64,000 nucleotides of DNA from JAYRZB01 sp041916675 (GCA_041916675.1 JAYRZB010000003.1:1-64000), one strand, 5' to 3'; shown: positions 7,938 to 17,117, counted from the stretch's first letter. Notes: generated by a model not told the origin, from the letters alone. Numbers and translations: made by a program.

Positions 7938-8873
7938 CTAGCGTTCTGCCAGCAGCGCAGGAGCCATGGCGGCGAGGTCCTCGAGCATCGCATTGACTCG
8001 GGCAACCTTTCGCATTCCGGGACGGAACGCTAAGAATACCGGGACTTCGGGTGAAGCATGCTGCGGCAGGCAGCGCATCAGCCGCCCCTTCGCGAGATCG
8101 TCGATGACCATGAAATTGGGCAGGAAGGAAATCCCGGCGCCCTCCAGCACAAGTTCGCGCAAGATGCCGAAACTGCGCACGGCCAGCCGCCCCGTGACCG
8201 CGACCTCCTCCACCGTGCCGTCCGTCGCCTCAAGGGACCAGCTTGCGGCCGGATGGTCGGCCCGGAAGGTCAGGCACTCGCATTGGGTGAGGTCGGATGG
8301 TTGGGTCAAGCTGTTAGCTTCCGCATTGGCGGGGCTCGCCACCAGCCAGCGCCGGAACGCCCCGATCCGTTGCGCCACCAGCCGGTCATCCTCAAAGGAG
8401 CCCACCCGAATGGCGAGATCGATGCCGGGGTCCTGCATGTCCTCGAAAGCATAGGCGGGCCGCATCACCAGCGACAGCCCGGTGTGTCGTGACAAGATTT
8501 CTGGAAACAGCCTTGCAGCGAGCAGACCGCCAACCTCAGGTGTGGCTGCCACGGTTACCTGTCCGCTAACGCCAAGCGCCTCCTCGTGAGCGTAGTCGTG
8601 CAGCAAGTCGACCTCGGCGAGGATAGACCCGATACGTCCCGCCAGGCGCTCGCCAGCCGGCGTCACGCGCACCGTCCGCCCGCCATGCTCGATCAGCCGC
8701 ACCCCCAGCCGCCCCTCAAGAAGCGAGACGTGGCGGCTCACTCCGGACTTGGCGACCCCCAAATGATCGGCCGCCGCCGCGATGCTGCCGAGGCGATGAA
8801 CGGCGTGAAAGCACCGCATCGCCAGCATGCTCAAAGTTCCAATTTCTTGAACCATTGGTTCCATTCCGCACAT
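7938..8873 (-). CDS. LysR-family transcriptional regulator
   Basis: A 311-residue LTTR. The N-terminal winged helix (about residues 15-75) shows FHAVHRLGSIAAAADHLGVAKSGVSRHVSLLEGRLGVRL, here cited only as the region with its AAADHLG and SVS-like recognition helix. Residues about 100-300 form the periplasmic-binding-like effector domain (DLAIRVG, GAGISFLPNFM). It is divergent from the short-chain dehydrogenase 74 bp away, the classic arrangement for a LysR activator of its neighbour. The inducer cannot be read from sequence. Start could also be the internal Met at residue 4 or 7. Confidence 0.88.
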   Translation of the reverse strand: MCGMEPMVQEIGTLSMLAMRCFHAVHRLGSIAAAADHLGVAKSGVSRHVSLLEGRLGVRLIEHGGRTVRVTPAGERLAGRIGSILAEVDLLHDYAHEEALGVSGQVTVAATPEVGGLLAARLFPEILSRHTGLSLVMRPAYAFEDMQDPGIDLAIRVGSFEDDRLVAQRIGAFRRWLVASPANAEANSLTQPSDLTQCECLTFRADHPAASWSLEATDGTVEEVAVTGRLAVRSFGILRELVLEGAGISFLPNFMVIDDLAKGRLMRCLPQHASPEVPVFLAFRPGMRKVARVNAMLEDLAAMAPALLAER

Positions 8874-8947
8874 CTGTTGCAGAGATTGGTAGTGCCTTAC
8901 GTGGTGGCCATCAGCGCCGTCAATGGCGCCGCAATAGGAGACCCGTT

Positions 8948-9835
8948 ATGAATATCCTCATCACTGGCAGCACTGGCGGCTTTGGTCGCCTGACCGTCGA
9001 AGCCCTTCTTGCTCAAGGCCATCACGTCGCCGCAGCCCTGCGCGACGCAGCTGGCCGCAACGCCGCGTCCGCCGATGCCCTACGCAGCGCAGGCGCCCAT
9101 GTGGTCGAGATCGACGTCACCAGCGACAGCAGTGTCGATCTCGGCGTCGAAGCGGCAGTCGCGGCCCTAGGCCAAATCGACGTGCTCATCAATAATGCCG
9201 GCGTCGGCACGCATGGCCTCATCGAGAACTATTCCGCCGACGATTACAAACGGCTGTTCGACGTCAATGTCTTCGGCGTGCAGCGCATGATCCGCGCTGT
9301 CGCTCCAGGCATGCGCAGCCGCGGCAACGGCCTCGTCATCAACATCTCCAGCCTTCTCGGACGCGTTGCTATCCCGTTTTACGGCCCGTACCAGGCATCC
9401 AAGTGGGCCCTTGAAGCGATAAGCGAGAACTGGCGCGCTGAACTGTCCAGCTTCGGGATCGAGGTCGCCGTCGTTGAGCCTGGCGGGTTTCCGACGACGT
9501 TCGTGGACGGATTGATGCATCCGTCCAACCCGGATCGCAACGACGGCTATGGCGCCATGGCGCAGGTGCCGGAAGCGGCATTGGCGGGGTTCATGGATAT
9601 GCTGGCGAAGAACCCGCAACAAGATCCCAAACTCGTCGCGGATGCAGTCGCTGCCCTGATTGCAACCGATCACGGCAAGCGTGCTTTTCGAACCGTCGTC
9701 GACCGGATCGGCATGGGCGAGCCGGTTCAGGCCTTTAACGTTCACGCAGCACAGATGACAAGCGGCCTTTATGCCGCAACCGGCTCGGGACACATGCTGA
9801 CCGTAAATACCGCCCCGGCAATCGCCGCCGAGTAG
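8948..9835 (+). CDS. Short-chain dehydrogenase/reductase
   Basis: A 295-residue classical SDR. It shows the Rossmann motif TGSTGGFG (residues 6-13), NNAG, the catalytic serine in INISS, and the YxxxK pair in YGPYQASKW. The C-terminal part (VEPGGFPTTFVDG and after) is longer than in minimal SDRs, as in oxidoreductases acting on bulky substrates. ATG 8948 is chosen since the fold begins at once (MNILITGS); the open frame upstream is not protein-like. It is divergent from the LysR gene and followed after 22 bp by an F420-reductase-like protein, so the three probably form one regulon. The substrate is unknown. Confidence 0.88.
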   Translation: MNILITGSTGGFGRLTVEALLAQGHHVAAALRDAAGRNAASADALRSAGAHVVEIDVTSDSSVDLGVEAAVAALGQIDVLINNAGVGTHGLIENYSADDYKRLFDVNVFGVQRMIRAVAPGMRSRGNGLVINISSLLGRVAIPFYGPYQASKWALEAISENWRAELSSFGIEVAVVEPGGFPTTFVDGLMHPSNPDRNDGYGAMAQVPEAALAGFMDMLAKNPQQDPKLVADAVAALIATDHGKRAFRTVVDRIGMGEPVQAFNVHAAQMTSGLYAATGSGHMLTVNTAPAIAAE

Positions 9836-9857
9836 TGCTTCAGATAGGAGAGCAACG

Positions 9858-10511
9858 ATGAAATACGCTGTTTTGGGCACCGGAATGGTCGGCATAACCC
9901 TGGCGAGCAGGCTTGTGCAACTCGGACATGACGTTGGAATGGGCGCCAGGGAAACCGCCAACGAAAAGGCTGTTCATTGGGCTGCCAGCAACGGACCGAC
10001 GGCCAGTAGCGGTAACTTCGCGGAAGTGGCCAGTCGTGCCGAAATTATTGTCCTTGCAACGGCTGGCGGGGCGGTAAAATCTGTCGCTAGTGAGATCGGC
10101 GGAGAGATCTCCCCCGATAAGGTGATCATCGACGTCACCAACCCGCTCGATTTTTCTCGCGGCATGCCGCCCAGTTTGTTGCCGGAATTGTCGGGAACGA
10201 CCTCGGCGGCCGAAACGCTCCAAGCCGCGCTGCCCGACGCACGCGTGGTCAAAGCGCTCAACACCATGAACCACCTGCTTATGGTCGATCCGACCCGCAT
10301 CTCAGGGGCACACGACGTGTTCCTTTGCGGCAACGATCCGGACGCCAAGGCACAGGTCGTTACCCTGCTGAAAGCGTTCGGTTGGACGGCACCAATCGAC
10401 CTCGGGGCCCTTTCGGCAGCCCGGGGTCTAGAAGGACTGATGCCGTTTTGGCTAAGCGTCTGGGCCGCCACTGGTTCGGCGGACTTCAACTACCATATCG
10501 CCCGGGCCTAA
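9858..10511 (+). CDS. NADPH-dependent F420 reductase-like (COG2085) dinucleotide-binding protein
   Basis: A 217-residue Rossmann protein starting MKYAVLGTGMVGITLASRL (GxGxxG at 7-12). It has the conserved DVTNPL segment and ARVVKALNTMN motif of the NADP-binding F420 oxidoreductase/YdhF-like group (COG2085). In bacteria lacking F420 such proteins act as generic NAD(P)H oxidoreductases; their substrates are mostly unknown. GGAGAGCAACG precedes the ATG. It is co-directional with and close behind the SDR. Confidence 0.85.
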   Translation: MKYAVLGTGMVGITLASRLVQLGHDVGMGARETANEKAVHWAASNGPTASSGNFAEVASRAEIIVLATAGGAVKSVASEIGGEISPDKVIIDVTNPLDFSRGMPPSLLPELSGTTSAAETLQAALPDARVVKALNTMNHLLMVDPTRISGAHDVFLCGNDPDAKAQVVTLLKAFGWTAPIDLGALSAARGLEGLMPFWLSVWAATGSADFNYHIARA

Positions 10512-10537
10512 GCGGCGCAAACGACCGGCGCTCGGCT

Positions 10538-11200
10538 TTACGCCAGTTCGTCGGTCGCTTCCTTCCAGTAGGAGCCTTCCTTCCGATCGATGTGCAGACG
10601 CAGTACCGAGAGCGCCGTCGTGGCGTCCCGCTTGCGAACGGCCTCCAGTATTTCGAGATGCTCGCGGTAGGACTTCTGCATGTGATCCGGATGCCGGCCC
10701 AACCGGTTGCGTATCGCTGCCATCTTTGGCGCGATCGCCTGATAGGCATCGTTCAGAAACTGGTTGTCGGCGCAGTCGAACAGATGCTGGTGAAACTCGG
10801 TGTCGAAGCCGAGATAGGCGGTGTCATCGTTCTGCTTTCGCGCTTCGGTCATGCGGGCCGTGCACTGCTCGAGGTCGCGAGCAAGGCGATCGGCGTTGTT
10901 GGCAATTGCCTCGGTGAGCGCCTTCGTTTCGAGGCACACTCGCGCGTCACAGAGCTTGAGCAGTTCTGAGGGGCCGAGGTGGAACACAAACGTCCCCCGC
11001 TGCGGCTCGACGATCAGCAGGCCTTCCATTTCCAGGCGGTTGATCGCTTCGCGCACCGGGGTGCGGCTGACGTTGAGATCTTTGGCGATGCGGGTTTCCG
11101 ACAAGTGGCCGCCCATCTCCAGCTCGCCACTGACGATGGCGCCGCGCAACTGCCGGGTTACCAGCTCAGTCAACGATTCCGGACGAACAAACGATTGCAC
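10538..11200 (-). CDS. FCD-domain GntR-family repressor of the TRAP operon
   Basis: A GntR/FadR-type regulator of 220 residues from a GTG start. The N-terminal winged helix (ELVTRQLRGAIVSGEL, then SETRIAKDLNVSRTPVREAI) is textbook GntR. The C-terminal all-helical FCD domain keeps its metal-binding residues (DTEFHQHLF and the later HLEIL and HIDRKEG histidines). The frame stays open to 11287, but GTG 11200 has a GGGAG site upstream and leaves the palindromic operator at 11266-11282 outside the gene. It is divergent from dctQ and very likely represses the TRAP/sugar-acid operon until the sugar-acid inducer binds. Confidence 0.88.
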   Translation of the reverse strand: MQSFVRPESLTELVTRQLRGAIVSGELEMGGHLSETRIAKDLNVSRTPVREAINRLEMEGLLIVEPQRGTFVFHLGPSELLKLCDARVCLETKALTEAIANNADRLARDLEQCTARMTEARKQNDDTAYLGFDTEFHQHLFDCADNQFLNDAYQAIAPKMAAIRNRLGRHPDHMQKSYREHLEILEAVRKRDATTALSVLRLHIDRKEGSYWKEATDELA

Positions 11201-11237
11201 AACGACTCTCCCAGCTTCTCTTCTATAGCATAAAGAT

Positions 11238-11282
11238 TGGCATACAAAATACCCTATTGACGCACTGGCATACCGTATGCCA
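11238..11282. promoter_or_regulatory. GntR operator palindrome in the regulator/TRAP intergenic region
   Basis: TGGCATAC-C-GTATGCCA (11266-11282) is a perfect 8-bp-arm palindrome with a one-base centre, typical in size for FCD-GntR dimers. The same half site TGGCATAC recurs 28 bp upstream at 11238-11245 followed by a poor partner half. The two sites sit between the divergent regulator and dctQ. Confidence 0.75.
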
Positions 11283-11322
11283 CACATTGGACATTGATGC
11301 GAAAGCGCTCTGGGAGGAGCTC

Positions 11323-11832
11323 TTGAAACAGTTTGATCGAGCGCTGACCGCGCTCAATCGCGCCACGGTCGCCGCCTTGCTGGCGACGGTTTTCCTCATT
11401 GTCTTTGCCAATGTGGTGCTGCGCTATATTTTTGGTTTTTCATTGAGTTGGGTCGAAGAGCTCTCGCGCTATCTCATGATCTGGTCGGCGTGGCTGGCTA
11501 TGGGCCTGGCGCTGCGTGAAGGCGCCCACATCGCCATCGACAGCCTGCTTGCCGCCCTGCCGCGCCATGCAGCCCGCGCCGTCCGCGTCGTCGTCTTTCT
11601 CGCCATCGTTGTCTTCGCCGTGTCGCTGGCCTGGCTGGGCACCAGCTACGCGCTGTTCGCCTGGGGCCAGAAGACAGCCGTGATGCGGCTCTCGCTCGGC
11701 ATGGTCTATCTCGCCATTCCCATCGGCGCCCTGCTGCTGCTCGTCCATGCCTGTCTGATCGCTCGGCGCATGATCAACCATACGCCCGATGCCGAAGAGC
11801 AGGCACAGGCCGCAGAATTGAGCGTGCTATGA
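11323..11832 (+). CDS. dctQ: TRAP transporter small membrane subunit (DctQ)
   Basis: A 169-residue protein with four hydrophobic segments and the DctQ signature region RYIFGFSLSWVEELSRYLMIW. The TTG at 11323 is chosen because GGGAGGAG (11312-11319) sits just before it and the product then starts with the family N-terminus (LKQFDRALTALNR); the longer frame would run through the operator. It partners DctM in a proton/sodium-coupled uptake system fed by the periplasmic DctP. It overlaps dctM by four bases. Confidence 0.87.
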   Translation: MKQFDRALTALNRATVAALLATVFLIVFANVVLRYIFGFSLSWVEELSRYLMIWSAWLAMGLALREGAHIAIDSLLAALPRHAARAVRVVVFLAIVVFAVSLAWLGTSYALFAWGQKTAVMRLSLGMVYLAIPIGALLLLVHACLIARRMINHTPDAEEQAQAAELSVL

Positions 11833-13118
11833 GCATCGTCCTTTTCACCGCCATGCTTGTCACCATGGTCATCGGCGTGCCGATCGCTATCGCCATCGGG
11901 CTTTCCACCATGCTGGCGATGCTGGTCGATGGCCGGTTCTCACTGATGCTGATCCCGCAGAAGTTCTTCTCGGGTCTCGACAGCTTCCCGCTGCTGGCCA
12001 TTCCGCTGTTCATCCTGGCCGCCGAACTGATGGCGGGCGGGCGGCTCACCGAGACGCTGCTGCGCTTTGCCACCGCCTGCATCGGGCACATCCGCGGCGG
12101 CCTCGGCCACGCCAATATCCTCACGATGACGTTCTTCTCCGGCATCAGCGGTTCCGCCCTCGCCGACGCGGCCGGACCCGGCGCGGTCATCTCCAAGATG
12201 ATGCGGCAGACCGGCTATCACCCCGAATACGCCGCCGCCATGACCGCCTCGGCGGCCATCGTCGGCCCGGTCATCCCGCCCTCGATCATTATGGTGGTCT
12301 ATGCGCTGACCGACAGCAGCGTCTCGATCGCCGGGCTGTTCGTGGCCGGCATCGTGCCAGGCATCATGATCGCGCTGTCGCTGCTGATCGTGAACCACAT
12401 CATTTCCGTGCGCCGCAACTATCGCGCCGGCGATCCGCGGCCGACGGTCCGCGAATTCATCGGCCTGACCTGGCGTGCCTTTCCCGCTCTCATGCTGCCG
12501 GTGATCATCCTCGGCGGCATCCACTCCGGCGTCTTCACGCCCACCGAAGCCTCGGCTGTCGCCGTCGCCTATGCCTGGGTCGCCGGCTCGTTCATCTACC
12601 GGACGCTCGAAGCCTCCAAGCTCCCGGGCATCCTGGTGCGCACCGCGATCATGACCGCGTCGGTGATGCTGATCATCTCGACGTCGGAAGCCTTCGCCTG
12701 GGCCCTTACCGTGCTGCAGATCCCGCAAATGGTGTCGGAATTCATTGTCTCGCTCGACCTCGGACCCATCGGCTTCCTGCTCGCGGTCAACGTCTTCCTG
12801 CTGATCTTCGGCATCTTCATGGAGCCGCTGCCGGGCGTCATGATCCTTGTGCCGATCCTGGCGCCGGTCGCCGAAGCCATGGGTATCAACGGCCTGCAGT
12901 TCGCGATGATCGTCATCATCAACCTGACGCTGGGGATGATCACGCCGCCGGTGGGCGGGCTGCTGTTCGTGACCTCGATCGTCACCAAAGTTCCGATGAA
13001 GCCGCTGGTCCGCGAGCTCTGGCCATTCCTGTTCGCCGAGCTGGTCGTCCTGGCGCTCATCACACTCTACCCGGGCTTCAGTTCCTGGCTGCCCGGCGTC
13101 TTCGGGTACACCCGCTAA
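11829..13118 (+). CDS. dctM: TRAP transporter large permease (DctM)
   Basis: A 429-residue very hydrophobic protein with about twelve segments, the expected length for DctM. Family motifs are visible: FSGISGSALADAAGPGAV, ASAAIVGPVIPPSIIMV and MITPPVGGLLFV. It forms the channel subunit of the TRAP system. Translation is coupled to dctQ through an ATGA overlap. Neighbouring catabolic genes suggest that a sugar acid or similar organic acid is carried. Confidence 0.93.
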   Translation: MSIVLFTAMLVTMVIGVPIAIAIGLSTMLAMLVDGRFSLMLIPQKFFSGLDSFPLLAIPLFILAAELMAGGRLTETLLRFATACIGHIRGGLGHANILTMTFFSGISGSALADAAGPGAVISKMMRQTGYHPEYAAAMTASAAIVGPVIPPSIIMVVYALTDSSVSIAGLFVAGIVPGIMIALSLLIVNHIISVRRNYRAGDPRPTVREFIGLTWRAFPALMLPVIILGGIHSGVFTPTEASAVAVAYAWVAGSFIYRTLEASKLPGILVRTAIMTASVMLIISTSEAFAWALTVLQIPQMVSEFIVSLDLGPIGFLLAVNVFLLIFGIFMEPLPGVMILVPILAPVAEAMGINGLQFAMIVIINLTLGMITPPVGGLLFVTSIVTKVPMKPLVRELWPFLFAELVVLALITLYPGFSSWLPGVFGYTR

Positions 13119-13145
13119 CAAAAAATCTCATCGGAGGAGTTCGAG

Positions 13146-14159
13146 ATGAAGAAACTGTTCTTGCTCATGACGACGGCACTGGTGACGCTCACGCCCACGG
13201 TTGCCGAGTCCCAGTCGGCCAAGGTGCTGAAGTACACGCACTACCAGCCGGGCCGTGAAGACCAGCCCAAGCACGCTGCGGCGCTGGCGTTCGAAACCTG
13301 CGTCGAAGGCGCGACCTCGAACAGCATCGACGTCGAGATCTACCCGGCCGGCCAGCTCGGCAACGCCACCTCGGCCCTCGAAGCCCTCAAGCTGGGCTCG
13401 CTCGAAATGGCGGTCGTCCATGACGGCGGCATCTCCAGCGTCTATCCCAACTTCGACGTCTTCGCCTTGCCCTACCTGTTCAAGGACCACGAGACCGCCT
13501 ACGAGGTTCTCGATGGCGATTTCGGCAAGAGCTTTGCCGACTCGATGGTCGCCGATACCGGCATCCGCCTCCTGGCATTCGCCGACAACGGCATCCGCCA
13601 CTTCACCAACTCCAAGCAGCCGATCAAGTCGCCGGCCGACATGGCGGGCCTCAAGATGCGCGTGCAGCCGGCACCGGCCTTCATCGCTCTGACTGAAAGC
13701 CTCGGCTCGAGCGCCTCCGCGATCGATTGGGGTGAACTGCCGGCCGCGCTGGCCCAGGGCACTGTCGACGGCCAGGAAAATGGCGTCACCAACATCATGG
13801 CCGCAAGCCTCTACCAGAGCCAGAAGTACGCAACCCTCGACGGCCACGTCTACAGCCTCCACGCGTACCTGATCAGCGATGCCTTCTACCAGGGCCTGAC
13901 CGATGAGGAACGCTCCGCCGTCGACACCTGCGTCGTCGAAGCCCGCGACATCCACCGCGAAATGACCCGCGCCCAGGATCTCTCGGCTGAGCAGGTGCTG
14001 ACCGAGAACGGCATGGAAGTCTACGTGCCGACCGCCGAGGAAATCGACGCGTTCCGCCAGCTGGCCCAGCCGGCTGTCCGCACCTACCTCGAAGGCGCTG
14101 TCGGTGCCGAACTGGTGCAGCAGCTCGTCGACGCCGTCGCGGCAGCCGACGCCAACTGA
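13146..14159 (+). CDS. dctP: TRAP substrate-binding protein (DctP)
   Basis: A 337-residue periplasmic binding protein with a signal peptide (about residues 1-20). Typical DctP landmarks are YTHYQPG early, VEIYPAGQLGN, LPYLFKDHETAYEVLDG, the KMRVQPAP segment that contains the carboxylate-binding arginine, and DGQENGVTNI. GGAGGAG precedes the ATG. Gene order Q-M-P is complete. The ligand is probably a C6 aldonate or uronate-like acid, judged from the downstream kinase and aldolase, but the sequence alone cannot name it. Confidence 0.92.
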   Translation: MKKLFLLMTTALVTLTPTVAESQSAKVLKYTHYQPGREDQPKHAAALAFETCVEGATSNSIDVEIYPAGQLGNATSALEALKLGSLEMAVVHDGGISSVYPNFDVFALPYLFKDHETAYEVLDGDFGKSFADSMVADTGIRLLAFADNGIRHFTNSKQPIKSPADMAGLKMRVQPAPAFIALTESLGSSASAIDWGELPAALAQGTVDGQENGVTNIMAASLYQSQKYATLDGHVYSLHAYLISDAFYQGLTDEERSAVDTCVVEARDIHREMTRAQDLSAEQVLTENGMEVYVPTAEEIDAFRQLAQPAVRTYLEGAVGAELVQQLVDAVAAADAN

Positions 14160-14183
14160 TCCTTGCCAAGCGGGTACCGCGTC

Positions 14184-15161
14184 ATGACAACCGATCGCTC
14201 GATTGCCGTCCTTGAACCGGGCTATGCCGATTATCGGCAGGAAGAAGTCATTCTCGCCGGACATGGCGTGCGGATCGCGGCCATCGGCTCGGAAGACGAC
14301 GCGGTGCCCCGGCTGGGCACGCTCAACCCCCTGGCTATCATGGTGCGCGAGCGCCTCGTGACGGCCGAGGTGATGGATGCGTGTCCGGACCTCAAGATCA
14401 TCGTGCGCTACGGCGTGGGCGTCGACAATGTCGATATCGCCCACGCCACCCAGCGCAGGATCTACGTCGCCAACGTGCCCGACTACGGCGCCGACATCGA
14501 GGTCAGCGAGCATGCGCTCGCCCTCTACCTCGCCGTCCAGCGCCGGGTGCTTTCCCGCGATCGCGAAGTCCGCGAAGGGCAGTGGGGCATCGGCCAGAAG
14601 GCCATAATTCCGTCGCGCGAAAACGCCGTGCTCGGCCTTATCGGTTGCGGCCGCATCGGCCTTGCCGCGGCACGGAAATTCCGCGCCTTAGGCTTTGAAC
14701 GCGTCATCGCGTTCGATCCTTACCTCAAGCCAGAAAGCGCCGAACGCGAAGGGATCGACATCGTCGATCTCGACACCCTGTGCCGCACCGCCGACGTCGT
14801 CAGCCTACATGCGCCGCTCACCCCGCAAACCCGCCACATCCTCGACGCCGCCCATATCGCACTGCTGAAACCGACGACTGTCGTCGTCAACGTTTCGCGC
14901 GGCGGGCTGGTCGACGAGGCAGCCCTCGCCGCGACCCTGCGCGACGGCAAAATTCTGGGCGCCGGCATCGACGTGTTCGAAAGCGAACCCGTGCGCGCCG
15001 ACAACCCCCTGCTTTCCACTCCCAACACCGTGCTCAGCGATCATGCGGCCTGGTACTCGGAGCGCTCCGTGCGTGCGCTGCAGTCCAAGGCGGCCGAAGA
15101 AGTCGCGCGTGTGCTCAAGGGAGATCACCCGGCCAACTGGCTGAACCGCTGGACGCCCTGA
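14184..15161 (+). CDS. D-isomer-specific 2-hydroxyacid dehydrogenase (PGDH/CtBP-like)
   Basis: A 325-residue NAD-dependent enzyme. The nucleotide-binding GCGRIGLAAARKF motif lies near residue 155. The catalytic arginine segment (VVVNVSRGGLVDEAAL), the ESEP glutamate region and the SDHAAWYSE histidine follow in order. It starts at ATG 14184 (MTTDRSIAVLEPGY). It interconverts a 2-oxoacid and D-2-hydroxyacid. It directly follows dctP and precedes an RraA-like aldolase, so it probably handles a hydroxyacid intermediate of the imported compound. Confidence 0.88.
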   Translation: MTTDRSIAVLEPGYADYRQEEVILAGHGVRIAAIGSEDDAVPRLGTLNPLAIMVRERLVTAEVMDACPDLKIIVRYGVGVDNVDIAHATQRRIYVANVPDYGADIEVSEHALALYLAVQRRVLSRDREVREGQWGIGQKAIIPSRENAVLGLIGCGRIGLAAARKFRALGFERVIAFDPYLKPESAEREGIDIVDLDTLCRTADVVSLHAPLTPQTRHILDAAHIALLKPTTVVVNVSRGGLVDEAALAATLRDGKILGAGIDVFESEPVRADNPLLSTPNTVLSDHAAWYSERSVRALQSKAAEEVARVLKGDHPANWLNRWTP

Positions 15162-15194
15162 CGCGTCGCCCCTCGCCTACAGAAAGACTTGAAG

Positions 15195-15845
15195 ATGACC
15201 CTCGAAGAACTCGTCGCCGGATTCCGTACCGCCGCGACCGCATCGGTCGCCGATGCGGTGGACAAGATCGCCGGCCGTCCGGGCTGCCTGCCGCCGACTT
15301 TTGCGCCTCGCATCAACGACAAGAAGATCGTCGGCCCGGCCGTGACAGTGCTCGAAGGTCCGACCACCGAATTCCTGCCGCCGCAGCACGCGCTCGACGC
15401 TATCGACGCCTCGGAGGCCGGTTCTGTCATCGTCATTTCCACCAACGGCACCACCGACGTCGCCGTCTGGGGCGGCCTGATGACGGCTGGCGCGGTAGCC
15501 AACAAGCACGAAGGCGCGGTGCTCGACGCAAGCGTGCGCGACATCGCCGAAATCCGCCGCGACTACGACTTCCCGGTCTATGCGCGCGGCAACTGCACCG
15601 GCACGACGCTGGGCCGCATCAAGACGCTGGCCGCCAATATCGAAGTGTCGATGGGCGGCATCCTGGTGCGCCCGGGCGACATCATCGTCGCCGATTACGA
15701 CGGGGTGGTCTGCGTGCCGCGCGACCACGCCGAAGCGGTCCTCGCCATGGCGCTCGAGATCGACGCGCGCGAGGCCGAACAAGCCCGTCTCATCATCCAG
15801 AGCGGTTCGCTCAAGGAAGGTCTGGCCAAGTACGGCCGGATTTAA
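15195..15845 (+). CDS. RraA-family aldolase/decarboxylase-like protein
   Basis: A 216-residue member of the RraA/HMG-aldolase family (PF03737). The core shows GGLMTAGAVANKHEGAVLDASVRDI with the Gx(2)MTxxA and conserved R-D, followed by VRPGDIIVADYDGVVCVP. Family members cleave 4-hydroxy-4-methyl-2-oxoglutarate or decarboxylate 2-oxoacids, or inhibit RNase E; the catabolic setting favours an aldolase or oxoacid decarboxylase. ATG 15195 is used; an upstream TTG lies two codons earlier. Confidence 0.87.
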   Translation: MTLEELVAGFRTAATASVADAVDKIAGRPGCLPPTFAPRINDKKIVGPAVTVLEGPTTEFLPPQHALDAIDASEAGSVIVISTNGTTDVAVWGGLMTAGAVANKHEGAVLDASVRDIAEIRRDYDFPVYARGNCTGTTLGRIKTLAANIEVSMGGILVRPGDIIVADYDGVVCVPRDHAEAVLAMALEIDAREAEQARLIIQSGSLKEGLAKYGRI

Positions 15846-15851
15846 ATAAGT

Positions 15852-15883
15852 GCTCCGCGGATTGCGCCAACAATCCGCGGAGC
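15852..15883 (+). other. Strong intercistronic hairpin
   Basis: GCTCCGCGGATTG (15852-15864) and its exact complement CAATCCGCGGAGC (15871-15883) form a 13-bp perfect stem with a 6-nt loop between the RraA-like gene and the secreted beta-propeller gene. No U-run follows, so it is more likely an mRNA-stability or processing element, or a partial terminator, than a full terminator. Confidence 0.7.
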
Positions 15884-15909
15884 GCCAGTCATCAGCAAGG
15901 GAGGAAACA

Positions 15910-17103
15910 ATGCTGAAACGATTGCTCAACACGGTGGCCCTCGCCACACTTCTGGCTGCCCCCGCCGTCGCTCAGGACGGGCCGGAGGTGGTCATGGAGT
16001 GGAATAGCCTGCCCTACTCTGTCAAGGACGAGGCAACTCTTAAGGCTTGGGAGGACAGTGAAATCTTCGGCAAGGCGCTGATCCAGGGCGCCAAGGTCGA
16101 TGCCGACGGCAACTTCTACGTCTCGACCGCCCGCTGGGGCGGGGCCGAGGTTCCCTCGACGCTGTCCAAGCTCGTCCAGAACGGCGACACCTGGGAACTG
16201 GAAGCCTTTCCGTCCGAGGAAATGAACGCCATCGACAATCCCGACGGGCTCAAGGCCGTGCTCGGTTTCGAGATCGACCGCAACGGTGTGATGTGGATTC
16301 TTGACCAGGGGCACGTCGCCGGCGCTCCCAACAAGGACGGCGACGCCAAGCTGGTTCTCTGGGATATCGCCAAGAACGAGGAAATCCAGCGCTACGTCTT
16401 TACTGCCGAGGAAGCCGATCCGGCCTGCTCGTTCCTCAACGACATCGCCATCGATAACGACACCGGCTTCGCCTACATCGCCGACAGCGGCATCTTCTGC
16501 GATCCGCTCGAAGGCGGCCTCATCGTCTACGACATGAACACCAACTCGGTGCGTCGCATCCTCGACCAGCACCGCTACACCAACGACGAACCCAACTTCT
16601 TTTTCAACATCGACGACCGTCAGGTGCTCGCCGGCACCGGAATGCGCACGGGCGCCGACGGCATCGCGCTTTCGGGCGACGAGAGCCGGCTCTACTGGAC
16701 CAACCTGACCGGCAATCATCTCTATGAACTGCCGACCGCCCTGCTGCGGGACTTTGAAACCAGCGAAACCGTGCTTGAAAATGCCGTCAAGGTGGCCGCC
16801 GTGCTGCCGTCCAACACCGACGGCATGATCTCGGACGGCGAAGGCAATATCTACATGACCGCCCTCTCGCTCGACGGCATCATGAAGTACGAGGAAGCAA
16901 CCGGACAGGTGACGCGCTTTGCCCACCATCCGGAAATGAACTGGCCCGATACCCTGTCGTGGGGCCCGGACGGCGAGCTTTATGTCGTGTCGAACCACCT
17001 CCATATGTGGGTCGATGGCGTCATGGACTTCGAAAACCCCGAAATCCCGAACTTCCGCATCTGGAATCTCGGCAATCCAACCGAGGCCGACGCGGCCAAC
17101 TGA
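15910..17103 (+). CDS. Secreted major royal jelly/yellow-family beta-propeller protein
   Basis: A 397-residue protein with a signal peptide (about 1-21, ending AVAQ). It carries repeated beta-propeller blades with motifs typical of the MRJP/yellow family (PF03022): VDADGNFYVST, MWILDQGHV, CSFLNDIAIDNDTGFAYIADSG and GADGIALSGDESRLYWTNL. GGGAGGAAAC sets the ATG. Bacterial members are annotated as gluconolactonase- or dopachrome-tautomerase-like, but few have known activity. Set between an aldolase and a KDG-type kinase, it could be a periplasmic lactonase opening a sugar lactone before import. That is inference. Confidence 0.82.
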   Translation: MLKRLLNTVALATLLAAPAVAQDGPEVVMEWNSLPYSVKDEATLKAWEDSEIFGKALIQGAKVDADGNFYVSTARWGGAEVPSTLSKLVQNGDTWELEAFPSEEMNAIDNPDGLKAVLGFEIDRNGVMWILDQGHVAGAPNKDGDAKLVLWDIAKNEEIQRYVFTAEEADPACSFLNDIAIDNDTGFAYIADSGIFCDPLEGGLIVYDMNTNSVRRILDQHRYTNDEPNFFFNIDDRQVLAGTGMRTGADGIALSGDESRLYWTNLTGNHLYELPTALLRDFETSETVLENAVKVAAVLPSNTDGMISDGEGNIYMTALSLDGIMKYEEATGQVTRFAHHPEMNWPDTLSWGPDGELYVVSNHLHMWVDGVMDFENPEIPNFRIWNLGNPTEADAAN

Positions 17104-17117
17104 TGAACCACACCTTC

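Noticed and set aside
11940..13121. 393-codon minus-strand frame opposite dctM
   Set aside because: Low-complexity Asp/Glu/His/Arg product, a typical antisense shadow of a hydrophobic GC-rich gene.
13128..14513. 461-codon minus-strand frame opposite dctP and the dehydrogenase
   Set aside because: It spans two real genes on the other strand and shows no protein family features.
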